15,156 nucleotides of DNA, taken from the NCBI GenBank assembly GCA_964437615.1, contig CAYTHL010000028.1, positions 1 to 15,156 on the forward strand, read 5' to 3'. Under the pieces are notes generated by a model that saw only the letters and a program-made list of their open reading frames with translations, did not search any database and was not told the DNA's origin. This document shows positions 6,620 to 12,681 of the stretch, piece by piece (position 1 is the stretch's first letter; each line of letters starts with the position of its first letter). The translations under genes were made by a program, and so were the position numbers. Origin of the DNA: RGIG4790 sp964437615 (lineage in GTDB: Bacteria > Bacillota > Clostridia > Christensenellales > UBA1242).

Positions 6620-7021
6620 TTATTCTCCGATGCCCATTATAAGCTTGATTATCCAGCTAAAAAAGCTGTCTATGCCAAAAATTACAACGCCAAAAATTAA
6701 TACAACGGCAAGTACCATGCCGGTATTTTTTATAACAGTGCCAAAAGTTGGCCAACTAACCTTTTTTAGTTCGCTAACCGTTTCTTTTGCGCGATTACGC
6801 TTTGGCTTTGCAGATTTTGCAGAATTCTTTTTGTTTTTAGAATTTTTTTCTGCCTTGGCGTTTTTGCTTGCTGGCTGCTTAGATGACTTTTCGGCGTTTG
6901 TCTGCTTTTTGCTAGGCTTTTCTGCGGCGTAAACTACATCATCTTTGGTTTCGTCTTGCTCGGCAACTTCTATAGGCGTTTCTTCTTCTGCAATAGCCTG
7001 AACATTTTTATTTTTTGCCAT
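6620..7021 (-). CDS. secE: Preprotein translocase subunit SecE with long charged N-terminus
   Basis: SecE clamps the SecY channel in the membrane. The conserved part is C-terminal. An amphipathic cytoplasmic helix with ETVSELKKVSWPTFGTVIKNT (about 80-100) is followed by a single membrane helix (about 101-128). Before it lies an extended low-complexity segment of about 75 residues: acidic at 12-28, then Lys/Ser/Ala/Asn-rich at 36-78. Minimal Gram-positive SecE is about 60 residues, so this one is roughly twice that. The start has AGGAGCTATT before the ATG. It lies between rpmG and nusG, the typical order. Confidence 0.95.
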   Translation of the reverse strand: MAKNKNVQAIAEEETPIEVAEQDETKDDVVYAAEKPSKKQTNAEKSSKQPASKNAKAEKNSKNKKNSAKSAKPKRNRAKETVSELKKVSWPTFGTVIKNTGMVLAVVLIFGVVIFGIDSFFSWIIKLIMGIGE

Positions 7022-7040
7022 AATAGCTCCTATGGATTAA

Positions 7041-7190
7041 TTATTTTGTTTCCTTATGTGCAGTATGCTTTTTGCAGAATGGGCAGTACTTATTAAATGT
7101 TAAACGGTCTGGGTCATTCTTTTTATTTTTGTAGTTATCATAATTGCGGTTTTTGCATTCTGTACATTCTAGAGTTATTTTAGTTCTCAT
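7041..7190 (-). CDS. rpmG: 50S ribosomal protein L33 (zinc-binding form)
   Basis: This short gene encodes 49 residues beginning MRTKITLECTECKNRNY. Two CxxC pairs (Cys9/12 and Cys36/39, the second in YCPFCKKHT) form the zinc ribbon of the Cys-containing type of L33. That form is often one of two or more paralogues in Firmicutes and can be linked to zinc supply, although no zinc-regulator site is visible here. GGGAGAAAAATC precedes the ATG. It is the first gene of the rpmG-secE-nusG run, 19 bp upstream of secE, and a promoter lies just ahead. Confidence 0.96.
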   Translation of the reverse strand: MRTKITLECTECKNRNYDNYKNKKNDPDRLTFNKYCPFCKKHTAHKETK

Positions 7191-7211
7191 GATTTTTCTC
7201 CCAAAAAATTA

Positions 7212-7231
7212 ACACCCCCGCTGGGTGGTGT
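7212..7231 (-). other. Hairpin at the 5' end of the rpmG mRNA
   Basis: On the minus strand, ACACC/GGTGT plus CC/GG with one A-G mismatch close a CAGC loop. Three bases later comes TTTTTT. The predicted transcription start falls at its first base, so a 5' stabilising hairpin is as likely as an attenuator. Confidence 0.5.
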
Positions 7232-7237
7232 ACCGAC

Positions 7238-7266
7238 AATATAACACATTTACAAAATGTTGTCAA
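7238..7266 (-). promoter_or_regulatory. Sigma-A promoter of rpmG-secE-nusG
   Basis: On the minus strand, a perfect TTGACA (7266-7261) lies 17 bp before TATATT (7243-7238). It may drive the whole run to rplA, because I find no convincing promoter in the nusG-rplK gap. Confidence 0.75.
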
Positions 7267-7290
7267 TAAAAAGTTTAAAATTTTTCAACT

Positions 7291-7671
7291 TTATTTTAGT
7301 TGTTGGGCGCGTTTTTGTCTAATTTCTACTTTTAGTAGGCTTTTGGGGTTGTCAAAACGTATATATTTGCCGCTAACCTGCTCTTTAAAAAGGCTATTTA
7401 TTACCCCAAATATATAATCTTTTAGGTCTTTTATATCATTTAATGTTAGTTTGCTAGCGCTATTTTCAAATTTTTCGCCAGCAAAACTGTTTTGCGTGTC
7501 TGTTTTGGTGCGTTTTATAAATTCATTCTTTGTGCAGTCCTTTACTTTAATAATAGCTATTGTGCCGTCTGCCAAATGAACTTCTATTTGCTTATAGTTA
7601 TAGTGTATTTGATTAGCAATTTGGTCTTCTAAATAAGATTTTATAACATCAAGAACAAAACTTGCCAGCAT
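7291..7671 (-). CDS. Hypothetical protein, 126 aa
   Basis: I do not recognise this protein. It looks soluble, mixed alpha/beta, and basic towards the C-terminus (VEIRQKRAQQLK). No signal peptide, membrane helix or cysteine motif is visible. The open frame begins at 7698, but the ATG at 7671 (MLASFVLDVIKSYLED) is preferred because AGGGGGAAGG lies just before it and nothing precedes the earlier ATG. A promoter with an extended -10 lies upstream. It is divergent from the HTH gene at 7835, with 163 bp between the two starts. Confidence 0.65.
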   Translation of the reverse strand: MLASFVLDVIKSYLEDQIANQIHYNYKQIEVHLADGTIAIIKVKDCTKNEFIKRTKTDTQNSFAGEKFENSASKLTLNDIKDLKDYIFGVINSLFKEQVSGKYIRFDNPKSLLKVEIRQKRAQQLK

Positions 7672-7709
7672 TGGCCTTCCCCCTGTCATTGCACACATTT
7701 TAACATATT

Positions 7710-7739
7710 ATTATAGCACGGTAACAAGTCCGCAATCAA
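7710..7739 (-). promoter_or_regulatory. Promoter of the 126-aa gene (extended -10)
   Basis: On the minus strand, TTGATT (7739-7734) is 18 bp from a perfect TATAAT (7715-7710) preceded by TGC, an extended -10. The predicted start is near 7703. Confidence 0.65.
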
Positions 7740-7788
7740 ACATATTTTATGGCTAATTTTAGACAATTGGGGAGAAAAAACACTTATT

Positions 7789-7818
7789 TTGACAAAAGTT
7801 GTCGAAAATGTTTAGACT
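7789..7818 (+). promoter_or_regulatory. Promoter of the HTH gene with palindrome and Spo0A-box-like site
   Basis: TTGACA (7789-7794) lies 18 bp before TAGACT (7813-7818). A palindrome GACAA-AAG-TTGTC (7791-7803) overlaps the -35 and suits an HTH dimer. A perfect TGTCGAA (7800-7806), the core of the Spo0A box, lies in the spacer. Another GACAA half-site is at 7762-7766. One TGTCGAA in this window is expected by chance, so the Spo0A link is only suggestive. Confidence 0.5.
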
Positions 7819-7834
7819 TTGGTAAAAAATAAAA

Positions 7835-8272
7835 ATGGATAAGTTTACAGATAGTTTAAACGAACTGTTAGAAGACAGCGGCAAAAACCGGCTGACACTG
7901 GCCAAAAGTTTGCAGATAGACCCGTCTACCATAAACGGGTATTTTAACAATGGAATAAATCCGCATGTAAATATTGCTATAAAAATTGCAGCCTATTTTG
8001 GCTGCTCGCTAGACTATTTGTTTTGTTTAACAGACAGTAAACAAACTAAATTTACCAAGCCCGAAAAATTTGATACTATCATTTTTATACAAAATATTGA
8101 TAGTTTGCTTGCCGAAGACAAATGCTCTATAAGCAAGCTAATGAAAGATTTGCAAATGGGTGACAAAAACTATTATCACTGGAAAAGTGGCAAAATTCCC
8201 AAAATTGGCAATTTGTTAAGCATAGCTAACTATTTTGATGTTGGCCTAGACTGGCTTATTTGTAAGCATTAA
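7835..8272 (+). CDS. XRE-type regulator with two HTH domains in tandem
   Basis: This 145-residue protein is made of two Cro/C1-type helix-turn-helix units. The first spans about 4-62, with LAKSLQIDPSTINGYFNNGI as the HTH and the usual closing helix IAAYFGCSLDYLF. The second spans about 82-143, with SISKLMKDLQMGDKNYYHWK and a parallel closing helix IANYFDVGLDWLI. The second HTH is more diverged. The linker is short and there is no sensor domain. It is probably a DNA-binding repressor or activator, acting alone or as a dimer. There is no good ribosome binding site before the ATG. Its stop is 2 bp from that of the convergent tsaD. The palindrome in its promoter suggests autoregulation. Confidence 0.8.
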   Translation: MDKFTDSLNELLEDSGKNRLTLAKSLQIDPSTINGYFNNGINPHVNIAIKIAAYFGCSLDYLFCLTDSKQTKFTKPEKFDTIIFIQNIDSLLAEDKCSISKLMKDLQMGDKNYYHWKSGKIPKIGNLLSIANYFDVGLDWLICKH

Positions 8273-8274
8273 GT

Positions 8275-9303
8275 TTACAGCGGCAAAACGCTTTGAGGTT
8301 CTAGAGCTTTGGGATCGGGAAGAATGTTCCCAGCAACAAACTGGTAATATCCCATAGCAGCTATCATGGCGGCGTTGTCGGTACACAATTTTTTTGGCGG
8401 AAAGTAAACTTCTGCACCAATTTTGCTTGCCGCGTTTATCATGGCAACTCTAAGATGCTCACTAGCCGAAACTCCCCCTGCAAGGACGATTTTTTTGTGC
8501 CCAGTAAGTTTACATGCGTCTATTGTTTTTGTAACAAGTTGCTCTACCGCCTCTGATTGAAAAGAGGCGCAAACATCGGCTATGTTAACTTCTTCGCCAC
8601 GCTGCGCGCGGTTATGCAGATAGTTTATAACGGCAGTTTTTAGCCCACTGTAAGAAAAGTTTAAGTTCTCGTGCTTTGGGTGAGGATTATTTACAAATTT
8701 AATGCACGCCTTGCCCTGTTTGGCAAGCCTTTCGATATTTGGCCCGCCCGGATATTCTAGCCCACACTCTCTGGCAACTTTGTCAAAGGCCTCGCCAACA
8801 GCATCATCGCTGGTAGTGCCTAACAGTTTATGCGTTGTGTAACTTGTCTGCTCTATAAGCGCAGTATGCCCGCCAGAAACAATTAAGCACAAAAATGGCG
8901 GTTGCAAAGTTTGGCTAGCTATATAGTTTGCGCTAACATGACCTTGTATATGGTTAACTGCTATTAAAGGTTTGCCCGTGGCAAAAGCAAGTGCTTTGGC
9001 AAAATTTACTCCAACAATAAGCGCACCAAGCAGCCCCGCCCCATAGGTTACAGCAATTGCATCTATATCCTTAAGCGTAATATTAGCTTCGTCAAGAGCT
9101 TGGCTTAAAGCGCCGTCGATGTTCATAACATGGTTGCGGCTGGCAATTTCTGGCACCACCCCGCCATATAACTTATGAATATCTATTTGGCTGGCAATCA
9201 CATTAGACAACACCTGTCTGCCATTTTTAACAATGGCAACACCAGTGTCGTCGCAGCTACTTTCTATCCCTAAAATATAAATATCTTTAGATAAATTTTC
9301 CAT
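8275..9303 (-). CDS. tsaD: tRNA N6-threonylcarbamoyladenosine transferase TsaD
   Basis: TsaD (Kae1/Gcp family, ASKHA fold) transfers the threonylcarbamoyl group to A37 of ANN-decoding tRNAs, working with TsaB, TsaE and TsaC. At 342 residues it has the usual length. Visible hallmarks are ILGIESSCDDTGVAIV (about 10-25), the family motif GGVVPEIASR (47-56), the metal-binding histidines in NHIQGH (His118 and His122), VSGGHTAL, and a C-terminal LCTDNAAMIAAMGYYQF with the third metal-ligand region. AATAGGAAAAGTAT precedes the ATG. Its partners tsaB and tsaE are not in the window. Upstream lies the tandem repeat array; no promoter was found between the array and the start, so tsaD may be read through from prfB. 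Confidence 0.97.
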   Translation of the reverse strand: MENLSKDIYILGIESSCDDTGVAIVKNGRQVLSNVIASQIDIHKLYGGVVPEIASRNHVMNIDGALSQALDEANITLKDIDAIAVTYGAGLLGALIVGVNFAKALAFATGKPLIAVNHIQGHVSANYIASQTLQPPFLCLIVSGGHTALIEQTSYTTHKLLGTTSDDAVGEAFDKVARECGLEYPGGPNIERLAKQGKACIKFVNNPHPKHENLNFSYSGLKTAVINYLHNRAQRGEEVNIADVCASFQSEAVEQLVTKTIDACKLTGHKKIVLAGGVSASEHLRVAMINAASKIGAEVYFPPKKLCTDNAAMIAAMGYYQFVAGNILPDPKALEPQSVLPL

Positions 9304-9332
9304 ATACTTTTCCTATTGAATAGTTATTGCGT

Positions 9333-10110
9333 CTAAATGACCAAGTGGTAAAAGGGGAACGACGCAGTTATTTGCCCCTACCATTCCTAAATTCCCACTT
9401 GGAGAACAGATTTTGGAGCAAGAACAAGGAGTTGCCTTTTTATCCACGCGGAAGTTTAGTTTTGCCTAAATGACCGAGTGGTAAAAGTGGAACGACGCAG
9501 TTATTTGCCCCTACCATTCCTAAATTCCCACTTGGAGAACAGATTTTGGAGCAAGAACAAGGAGTTGCCTTTTTATCCACGCGGAAGTTTAGTTTTGCCT
9601 AAATGACCAAGTGGTAAAAGGGTAACGACGCAGTTATTTGCCCCTACCATTCCTAAATTCCCACTTGGAGAGCAGATTTGGGAGCAAGAACAAGGAGTTG
9701 CCTTTTTATCCACGCGGAAGTTTAGTTTTGCCTAAATGACCAAGTGGTAAAAGGGTAACGACGCAGTTATTTGCCCCTACCATTCCTAAATTCCCACTTG
9801 GAGAGCAGATTTTGGAGCAAGAACAAGGAGCGGACATGCTGCTGCGACGCGATTTTACTTTTGCGTAAATGAGTGTTGCGGCAAGCGCCCGCGACGCAGT
9901 TATTGCCCTAAATTCCCACTTGGAGAGCAGATTTTGGAGCAAGAACAAGGAGCGGACATGCNNNNNNNNNNNNNNNNNNNNNNNNNNNNNNNNNNNNNNN
10001 NNNNNNNNNNNNNNNNNNNNNNNNNNNNNNNNNNNNNNNNNNNNNNNNNNNNNNNNNNNNNTTTACTTTTGCGTAAATGAGTGTTGCGGCAAGCGCCCGC
10101 GACGCAGTTA
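9333..10110 (-). repeat. 133-bp tandem repeat array between prfB and tsaD
   Basis: The anchor word (C/G)TAAATGA recurs at 9333, 9466, 9599, 9732 and 9865, exactly 133 bp apart each time. Units 1-3 are nearly identical. Unit 4 keeps the length but swaps its last third for a GCGGACATGCTGCTGCGACG-type sequence. Unit 5 switches its first part to GTGTTGCGGCAAGCGCCCGC and is then cut by the N gap. A last partial unit follows at 10073-10110. Each full unit holds CCAAGTGG and CCACTTGG arms (9341-9348 and 9395-9402 in unit 1) with AGGGG/CCCCT inside, and the word TTTTGGAGCAAGAACAAGGA. Because 133 is not a multiple of 3, the array is not a coding repeat. Confidence 0.95.
9962..10061. other. Assembly gap (100 Ns)
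   Basis: There are exactly 100 Ns, the conventional scaffold gap of unknown size. The flanks are both repeat sequence. By alignment with unit 4-5, only 14 bases would be needed to join them in one unit, so the real array is either slightly shorter or one or more units longer than shown. Confidence 0.98.
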
Positions 10111-11209
10111 TTGCCCAAAAGATGCTCTCCAAACAAGTTCGGATAGTATAAATGCATCTAACTCCTCCCCACCGTCTAGTACAGATTGTGCGTTGCTAGT
10201 TTCGGTGTTGGTGCGGTGGTCTTTTACTAGGTTGTAGGGGTGAAGAATATAACTGCGTATTTGGCTGCCCCACTCTATTTTTTTGTCTTCGCCGCGCGCC
10301 TTTGCCGCTTGGGCTGCCCGCTCGGATTCTTGTTTTTCGGTAAGTTTGCTTGCTAGCATTTTTAGGGCAAATTCCTTGTTTTGCAGCTGACTTCGCTCGT
10401 TTTGGCACTGCACCACAATTCCGGTTGGCAAATGAGTAATTCGCACGGCGCTTTCGGTTTTGTTTACATGCTGCCCACCGGCGCCGCTGCTTCGAAAGGT
10501 GTCTATACGTAAATCTTCGGGCAAAATTTTAATTTTGGCAGTGTCTTCTATAATAGGCGTAACGTCAACACTGGCAAAACTGGTGTGCCTGCGCTTGTTG
10601 GCGTCAAACGGACTAATTCTTACCAGCCTATGCACGCCCTTTTCGGCAGATAAATAGCCATATGCCTTGTTGCCGCTAATTAGCAAACTAATGCTTTTAT
10701 AGCCAGCGCCTTCGCCAGCCAAGCTATCTACAACTGTCACCTGATAACCCCGGCTATTTGCGTATCTTGTGTACATGCGGCTAAGCATTTCTGCCCAATC
10801 TTGGGCTTCTTCTCCGCCCGCCCCCGAATGAATTTCTATAAGGCAATCGGCGTCGTCATACTTGCCACAAAATAAGGTTTGAATATAAAGTTCATCAACC
10901 TGTTTTTGCAAGTTTTTTAGTTCTGCCGCCGCCCCCATTTCGTCTAGTTGCTCTAAAGAAAAGTTTTTTATTAATTCGGCAAAATATTCTATACTACTGC
11001 AACAATTATCTAGGGCAAACAATGTCTTTTGCAACTCCGATTTTTTCTGCAAAGCAGACTTGGCTTTTCTGCTATCAGCAAAAAAGTCTGCCGAAAGCTC
11101 GGCTTTGCTAATACTTTCTATTTGGGCATTTATTTTGGCTCTGTCAAAGACAGTGCATAACAGAGTTATGCTTTTGCTTAATTTGCTCTATGGCTAAATT
11201 GTAGTCCAT
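10108..11209 (-). CDS. prfB: Peptide chain release factor 2, with programmed +1 frameshift
   Basis: RF2 reads UGA and UAA stop codons and triggers peptide release. A short first frame starts at the ATG at 11209 (MDYNLAIEQIKQKHNSVMHCL) and hits UGA at 11146-11144 in CTTTGAC. The +1 frame then continues with DRAKINAQIESISKAEL and runs to 10108, giving 366 residues, the normal size. Seen in the main frame are SPF at about 199-201 (RF2-type codon recognition) and GGQ at about 244-246 in SSGAGGQHVNKTESAVR (peptide hydrolysis). There is no ribosome binding site, and a promoter places the start site on the ATG. The last codons and stop (GQ-stop) lie inside a copy of the dispersed repeat. Confidence 0.96.
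11143..11149 (-). other. prfB programmed frameshift site CTTTGAC
   Basis: The heptamer matches the universal RF2 autoregulatory slip site: CTT slips to TTT on a slow UGA, and translation resumes at GAC. No Shine-Dalgarno-like AGGGGG lies upstream, where ATGCACTGT is seen instead. The site sits in the 3-nt loop of a perfect 5-bp inverted repeat, CTGTC-TTT-GACAG. Confidence 0.95.
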
Positions 11210-11215
11210 AAAAAT

Positions 11216-11244
11216 AATATATCACAGCAAAAAACTTTTTTCAA
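11216..11244 (-). promoter_or_regulatory. prfB promoter, probably giving a leaderless mRNA
   Basis: On the minus strand, TTGAAA (11244-11239) lies 17 bp before TATATT (11221-11216), with TGA making an extended -10. Six bases separate the -10 from the ATG, so the predicted first transcribed base is the A of the start codon. Confidence 0.65.
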
Positions 11245-11282
11245 CTTATTTTTTGCTTATTATCCAATTACTAAAAATGCTG

Positions 11283-11822
11283 TTACATATTGTTTCGGTA
11301 ACTATGTTTGATATTTTCTACCGAGGCGGCAATTTTTTCAAAATCATTAAGTAATTTTTTGGCCTGCTCGGCCTTTATAGCGGCTTTGCGATAATCTTCT
11401 TGCAATCCCTTACGCATTTTATCTACAATTTCGTCGCCGTAAACCAAAATTTGGCTTTGTATCCACTGAGTACTAAGGTCTATATTATCATGTGGCTTAC
11501 CATCGTTTACTTTTAGAAACAGTTTTGTATTGTCTGCTACAATTTGATAACTTTCTGGTTTAACATTTCCAACTTTAGTAACAGAAACAACAGTTGGGTT
11601 CTTCTCACTAAAAAGAGCTGCTTCTTTTGTGCTGTTTCCGGCAGCGATTGTTCTTAAATAACCATTCCACTTATAGCTGTTAGCAGCAAAGAAGGCGCTA
11701 AGTACAGCAATATCTACCGAGCCATAATACAGTTTTAGTTCGCCACGGTCTTTTTTTATTTGCTTTACAACCTTTTCGGCTTGCTTGGTTGTTAATGAAT
11801 AAAAATTGTCTTGAGTAATCAT
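11283..11822 (-). CDS. Hypothetical protein, 179 aa
   Basis: I do not recognise this protein. It appears soluble and cytoplasmic. The first half looks mixed alpha/beta, and the last third (about 128-172, EIVDKMRKGLQEDYRKAAIKA then EQAKKLLNDFEKIAASVENI) is a long charged helix that may form a coiled coil. It has no cysteine and no membrane segment. ATAAGGAGAATTTTTT before the ATG gives a clear start. Upstream are a nine-codon open frame and a promoter at 12070-12098 in the same direction, which could belong to this transcript. No terminator is visible before prfB. Confidence 0.75.
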   Translation of the reverse strand: MITQDNFYSLTTKQAEKVVKQIKKDRGELKLYYGSVDIAVLSAFFAANSYKWNGYLRTIAAGNSTKEAALFSEKNPTVVSVTKVGNVKPESYQIVADNTKLFLKVNDGKPHDNIDLSTQWIQSQILVYGDEIVDKMRKGLQEDYRKAAIKAEQAKKLLNDFEKIAASVENIKHSYRNNM

Positions 11823-11995
11823 AAAAAATTCTCCTTATGTTTTAGTCTGCAAATTTGCTTAAAATTTATTGCATTTTTATTCCTTTGTTTATAAAAGAGG
11901 GATTAATTATAGTGCCTGTTTTGCATAAATATGTTGTAAATTATTCTCCTATAGACAAAAACCACAAAACTAAAGTTTGCTATGGGCTAAATGCC

Positions 11996-12025
11996 TTATT
12001 GGCTTACTTTTTTTATTTCTGCCAT
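11996..12025 (-). CDS. Nine-codon open frame with strong ribosome binding site (leader peptide or gene remnant)
   Basis: The peptide is MAEIKKVSQ. AGGGAG (12036-12031) sits five bases before the ATG, and a promoter lies about 45 bp upstream, so the frame is set up to be translated. It is followed by TAA and then about 170 bp before the next gene. It could be a leader peptide for the 179-aa gene or the remnant of a disrupted gene. The rest of the 340-bp interval between the flanking genes shows no other supported feature. Confidence 0.35.
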   Translation of the reverse strand: MAEIKKVSQ

Positions 12026-12069
12026 AACAACTCCCTAAATTTTTTGCAAACATTTGTTTTATTGCTATA

Positions 12070-12098
12070 AGTTTATCATACAAAATAAAGATTTTCAA
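12070..12098 (-). promoter_or_regulatory. Promoter upstream of the nine-codon frame
   Basis: On the minus strand, TTGAAA (12098-12093) lies 17 bp before TAAACT (12075-12070), with TGA giving an extended -10. The predicted start is near 12063. Confidence 0.55.
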
Positions 12099-12125
12099 TA
12101 TTTTTTTAATTTAGTTTTTTGCAAC

Positions 12126-12154
12126 AAAAATGGCGGAGCAAAAATCTGCCGCCA
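12126..12154 (-). terminator. Intrinsic terminator of the acidic zinc-ribbon gene
   Basis: On the minus strand, TGGCGG (12154-12149) pairs with CCGCCA (12136-12131) around a 12-nt loop, followed by five Us. It is nine bases beyond the stop codon. Confidence 0.85.
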
Positions 12155-12162
12155 AAAATTAA

Positions 12163-12681
12163 TTAAAAATCCTCATCATCATCTTCGTCATCGTCTTCGC
12201 CGTCTTCTAGTTCTTCGTCGGTAAAATCGTCTGGGTCTACATAATCAAAGTCGTCCTCAAAATTTTGATTACCCTCTTCCATTTTACCAAATTCGCCGTC
12301 GTCGTCATCGTCAAAATTGTCGTCTATATCATCATCATCTTCGTCGTCTTCTAGTTCGGTTAAGCTGACAAGTTCTACGCCGTCTGGGGTATCGGTTGAC
12401 TCTTGCCATACTTGCGTCTGCTCGTTTTCTTCTTCGTCGTCGTCTTCGTCGTCCTCATCTTCTACTGGGGCGGGTTTTTCGCCCTTGCTGGCACACTCTT
12501 CGCACATGGCAAGGTTAGAGTGCATATAGTTTACCCCACAAACAGGACATATTTCTAGGTCGCTATCGTCGTCATCTTCGGACTGTTCTAGTTTTATTTC
12601 TTGCTTACAAACCTTGCACATATCTTCTTCGGCAGGAATGTAATTAAGTTCGCACCTTGGGCATTTTTTATATTTTGGCAT
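12163..12681 (-). CDS. Acidic protein with two tandem zinc ribbons
   Basis: This 172-residue protein has two near-copies of a CPxC-x11-CxxC unit with an internal NY: Cys7/10 with Cys22/25, and Cys45/48 with Cys60/63. Both repeats keep the same spacing and the MC before the second pair, so they look like a duplication. Residues 74-172 are an extremely Asp/Glu-rich tail. It has no membrane segment. Zinc binding is inferred from the motif, and the tail suggests disorder and binding to a basic or nucleic-acid-binding partner. The layout recalls the acidic tail of the RNA polymerase delta subunit, but there is no sequence homology to claim. AGGAGATTTTTTT precedes the ATG. It lies alone, with its own promoter and terminator, downstream of spo0A. 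Confidence 0.85.
   Translation of the reverse strand: MPKYKKCPRCELNYIPAEEDMCKVCKQEIKLEQSEDDDDSDLEICPVCGVNYMHSNLAMCEECASKGEKPAPVEDEDDEDDDEEENEQTQVWQESTDTPDGVELVSLTELEDDEDDDDIDDNFDDDDDGEFGKMEEGNQNFEDDFDYVDPDDFTDEELEDGEDDDEDDDEDF

Noticed and set aside
7267..7290. Possible terminator after the 126-aa gene
   Set aside because: Only a weak 5-6 bp A/T stem can be drawn and it overlaps the rpmG promoter region; not convincing.
9706..9948. Open frames inside the tandem repeat on both strands
   Set aside because: The 133-bp period is not a multiple of 3, so the frame changes each unit. The frames have no ribosome binding site in the right place and some cross the Ns.
9333..9961. CRISPR array
   Set aside because: The period is 133 bp with whole units conserved. 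There are no short repeats separating unique spacers, and no cas genes are present.
11855..12070. 71-codon plus-strand frame
   Set aside because: It has no ribosome binding site and a low-complexity hydrophobic composition, and it overlaps the minus-strand promoter and small frame.
12317..12529. Serine-rich plus-strand frame
   Set aside because: It is the antisense reading of the GAC/GAA-rich acidic tail of the gene at 12163-12681.
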